DNA of 64,000 bases from Syngnathus acus. Its lineage: Eukaryota; Chordata; Actinopteri; Syngnathiformes; Syngnathidae. Each line of letters begins with the position of its first letter. The stretch's first letter is position 1. Below, piece by piece: positions 63,622 through 64,000 of this stretch. The notes beneath the pieces were generated by a model. That model made no database searches and was not told where the DNA came from. It saw only the letters and a program-made list of their open reading frames with translations. A program made the position numbers and the translations under genes. The stretch is taken from the NCBI RefSeq assembly GCF_901709675.1, contig NC_051099.1:7626001-7690000 (forward strand). The letters run 5' to 3'.

Positions 63622-64000
63622 TGCATTTCCGCTCCTTTGCAACGTTTCTGGCAAACCCTGCAGATCTGGGAAGTCAGTCGAGTCATGATGTTCAGTAAGG
63701 AGTCAATCCATTACGGTCCTTACACATTAGCTGAGACAGGAGAGCTGAGTGAAGACGATGGGAGTAACACACTAAGCTTCTGTGTGTAGCCTAATCTTTT
63801 AAACATGCAATACCTCTAATGTTGTGTTTCTGGGGCAAGCAGCAATAATTAAAATCTTTTATTTCATTTTTTTGCATTTGAACGCAGCAAATCTAATGAA
63901 ATTCTAAAAATAGCTTACCTGTATGAGGTCTAAAATGTTTTCCTCATCACTGACAGGTTCGGGTTAACTACGAGCTGCAATAAAGCAAAAGTGTCGCCAG
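63622..64000. other. Upstream flank of the sushi gene
   Basis: This should contain its promoter and any leader exon. I see no clear TATA box and no further coding exon before the window ends. Confidence 0.4.

Overview
The window looks like nuclear DNA of a bony fish (teleost). Genes are split into many short exons with GT/AG junctions, and their products align closely with vertebrate proteins. Introns are mostly short. Intergenic DNA carries long CA and TATC microsatellites, tRNA-derived SINEs and small DNA-transposon remnants of kinds common in fish. I cannot name the species.

Layout, left to right: (1) 1-2.2 kb: repeat-rich flank with a Ty3/gypsy-like scrap, a TATC array and a complete short hAT-type element. 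(2) 2.2-7.2 kb, plus strand: dpf2, 11 coding exons. (3) 7.2-10.2 kb: AT-rich gap between two convergent genes. (4) 10.2-19.7 kb, minus: a K+-dependent Na+/Ca2+ exchanger closest to SLC24A3 (NCKX3), 17 coding exons. (5) 22.7-30.9 kb, minus: sipa1, a Rap GTPase-activating protein, 15 coding exons. (6) 31-43 kb: a 12-kb stretch with no convincing protein gene, but with exon-like intervals that could be upstream exons of sipa1. (7) 43.1-47.9 kb, minus: kat5 (Tip60 acetyltransferase), 13 coding exons. (8) 51.1-57.2 kb, minus: abcg4, a half-size ABC transporter, 14 coding exons. (9) 60.4-61.6 kb, plus: a small secreted protein made only of the transcobalamin-like C-terminal (DUF4430) domain. (10) 62.5-63.6 kb, minus: a small secreted cysteine-rich protein with one sushi domain that I cannot name.

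These genes do not form one pathway. Two encode chromatin regulators: DPF2 reads acylated histone H3 for BAF complexes, and KAT5 acetylates histones H4 and H2A in the NuA4/TIP60 complex. SIPA1 switches off Rap GTPases. The exchanger and ABCG4 are membrane transporters for Ca2+ and sterols. From memory, DPF2, SIPA1 and KAT5 lie close together on human 11q13, so this block looks like old vertebrate synteny. ABCG4 (11q23 in human) and the NCKX gene are different neighbours.

All exon borders were inferred by eye from reading frame, GT/AG sites and recalled family alignments. Reading frame closes exactly across every junction in all six multi-exon models (398, 597, 1256, 522, 640 and 140 aa) and in the sushi gene (212 aa). 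UTR ends, promoters and poly(A) sites are mostly uncertain. I found no CRISPR array, rRNA gene or confident tRNA gene.
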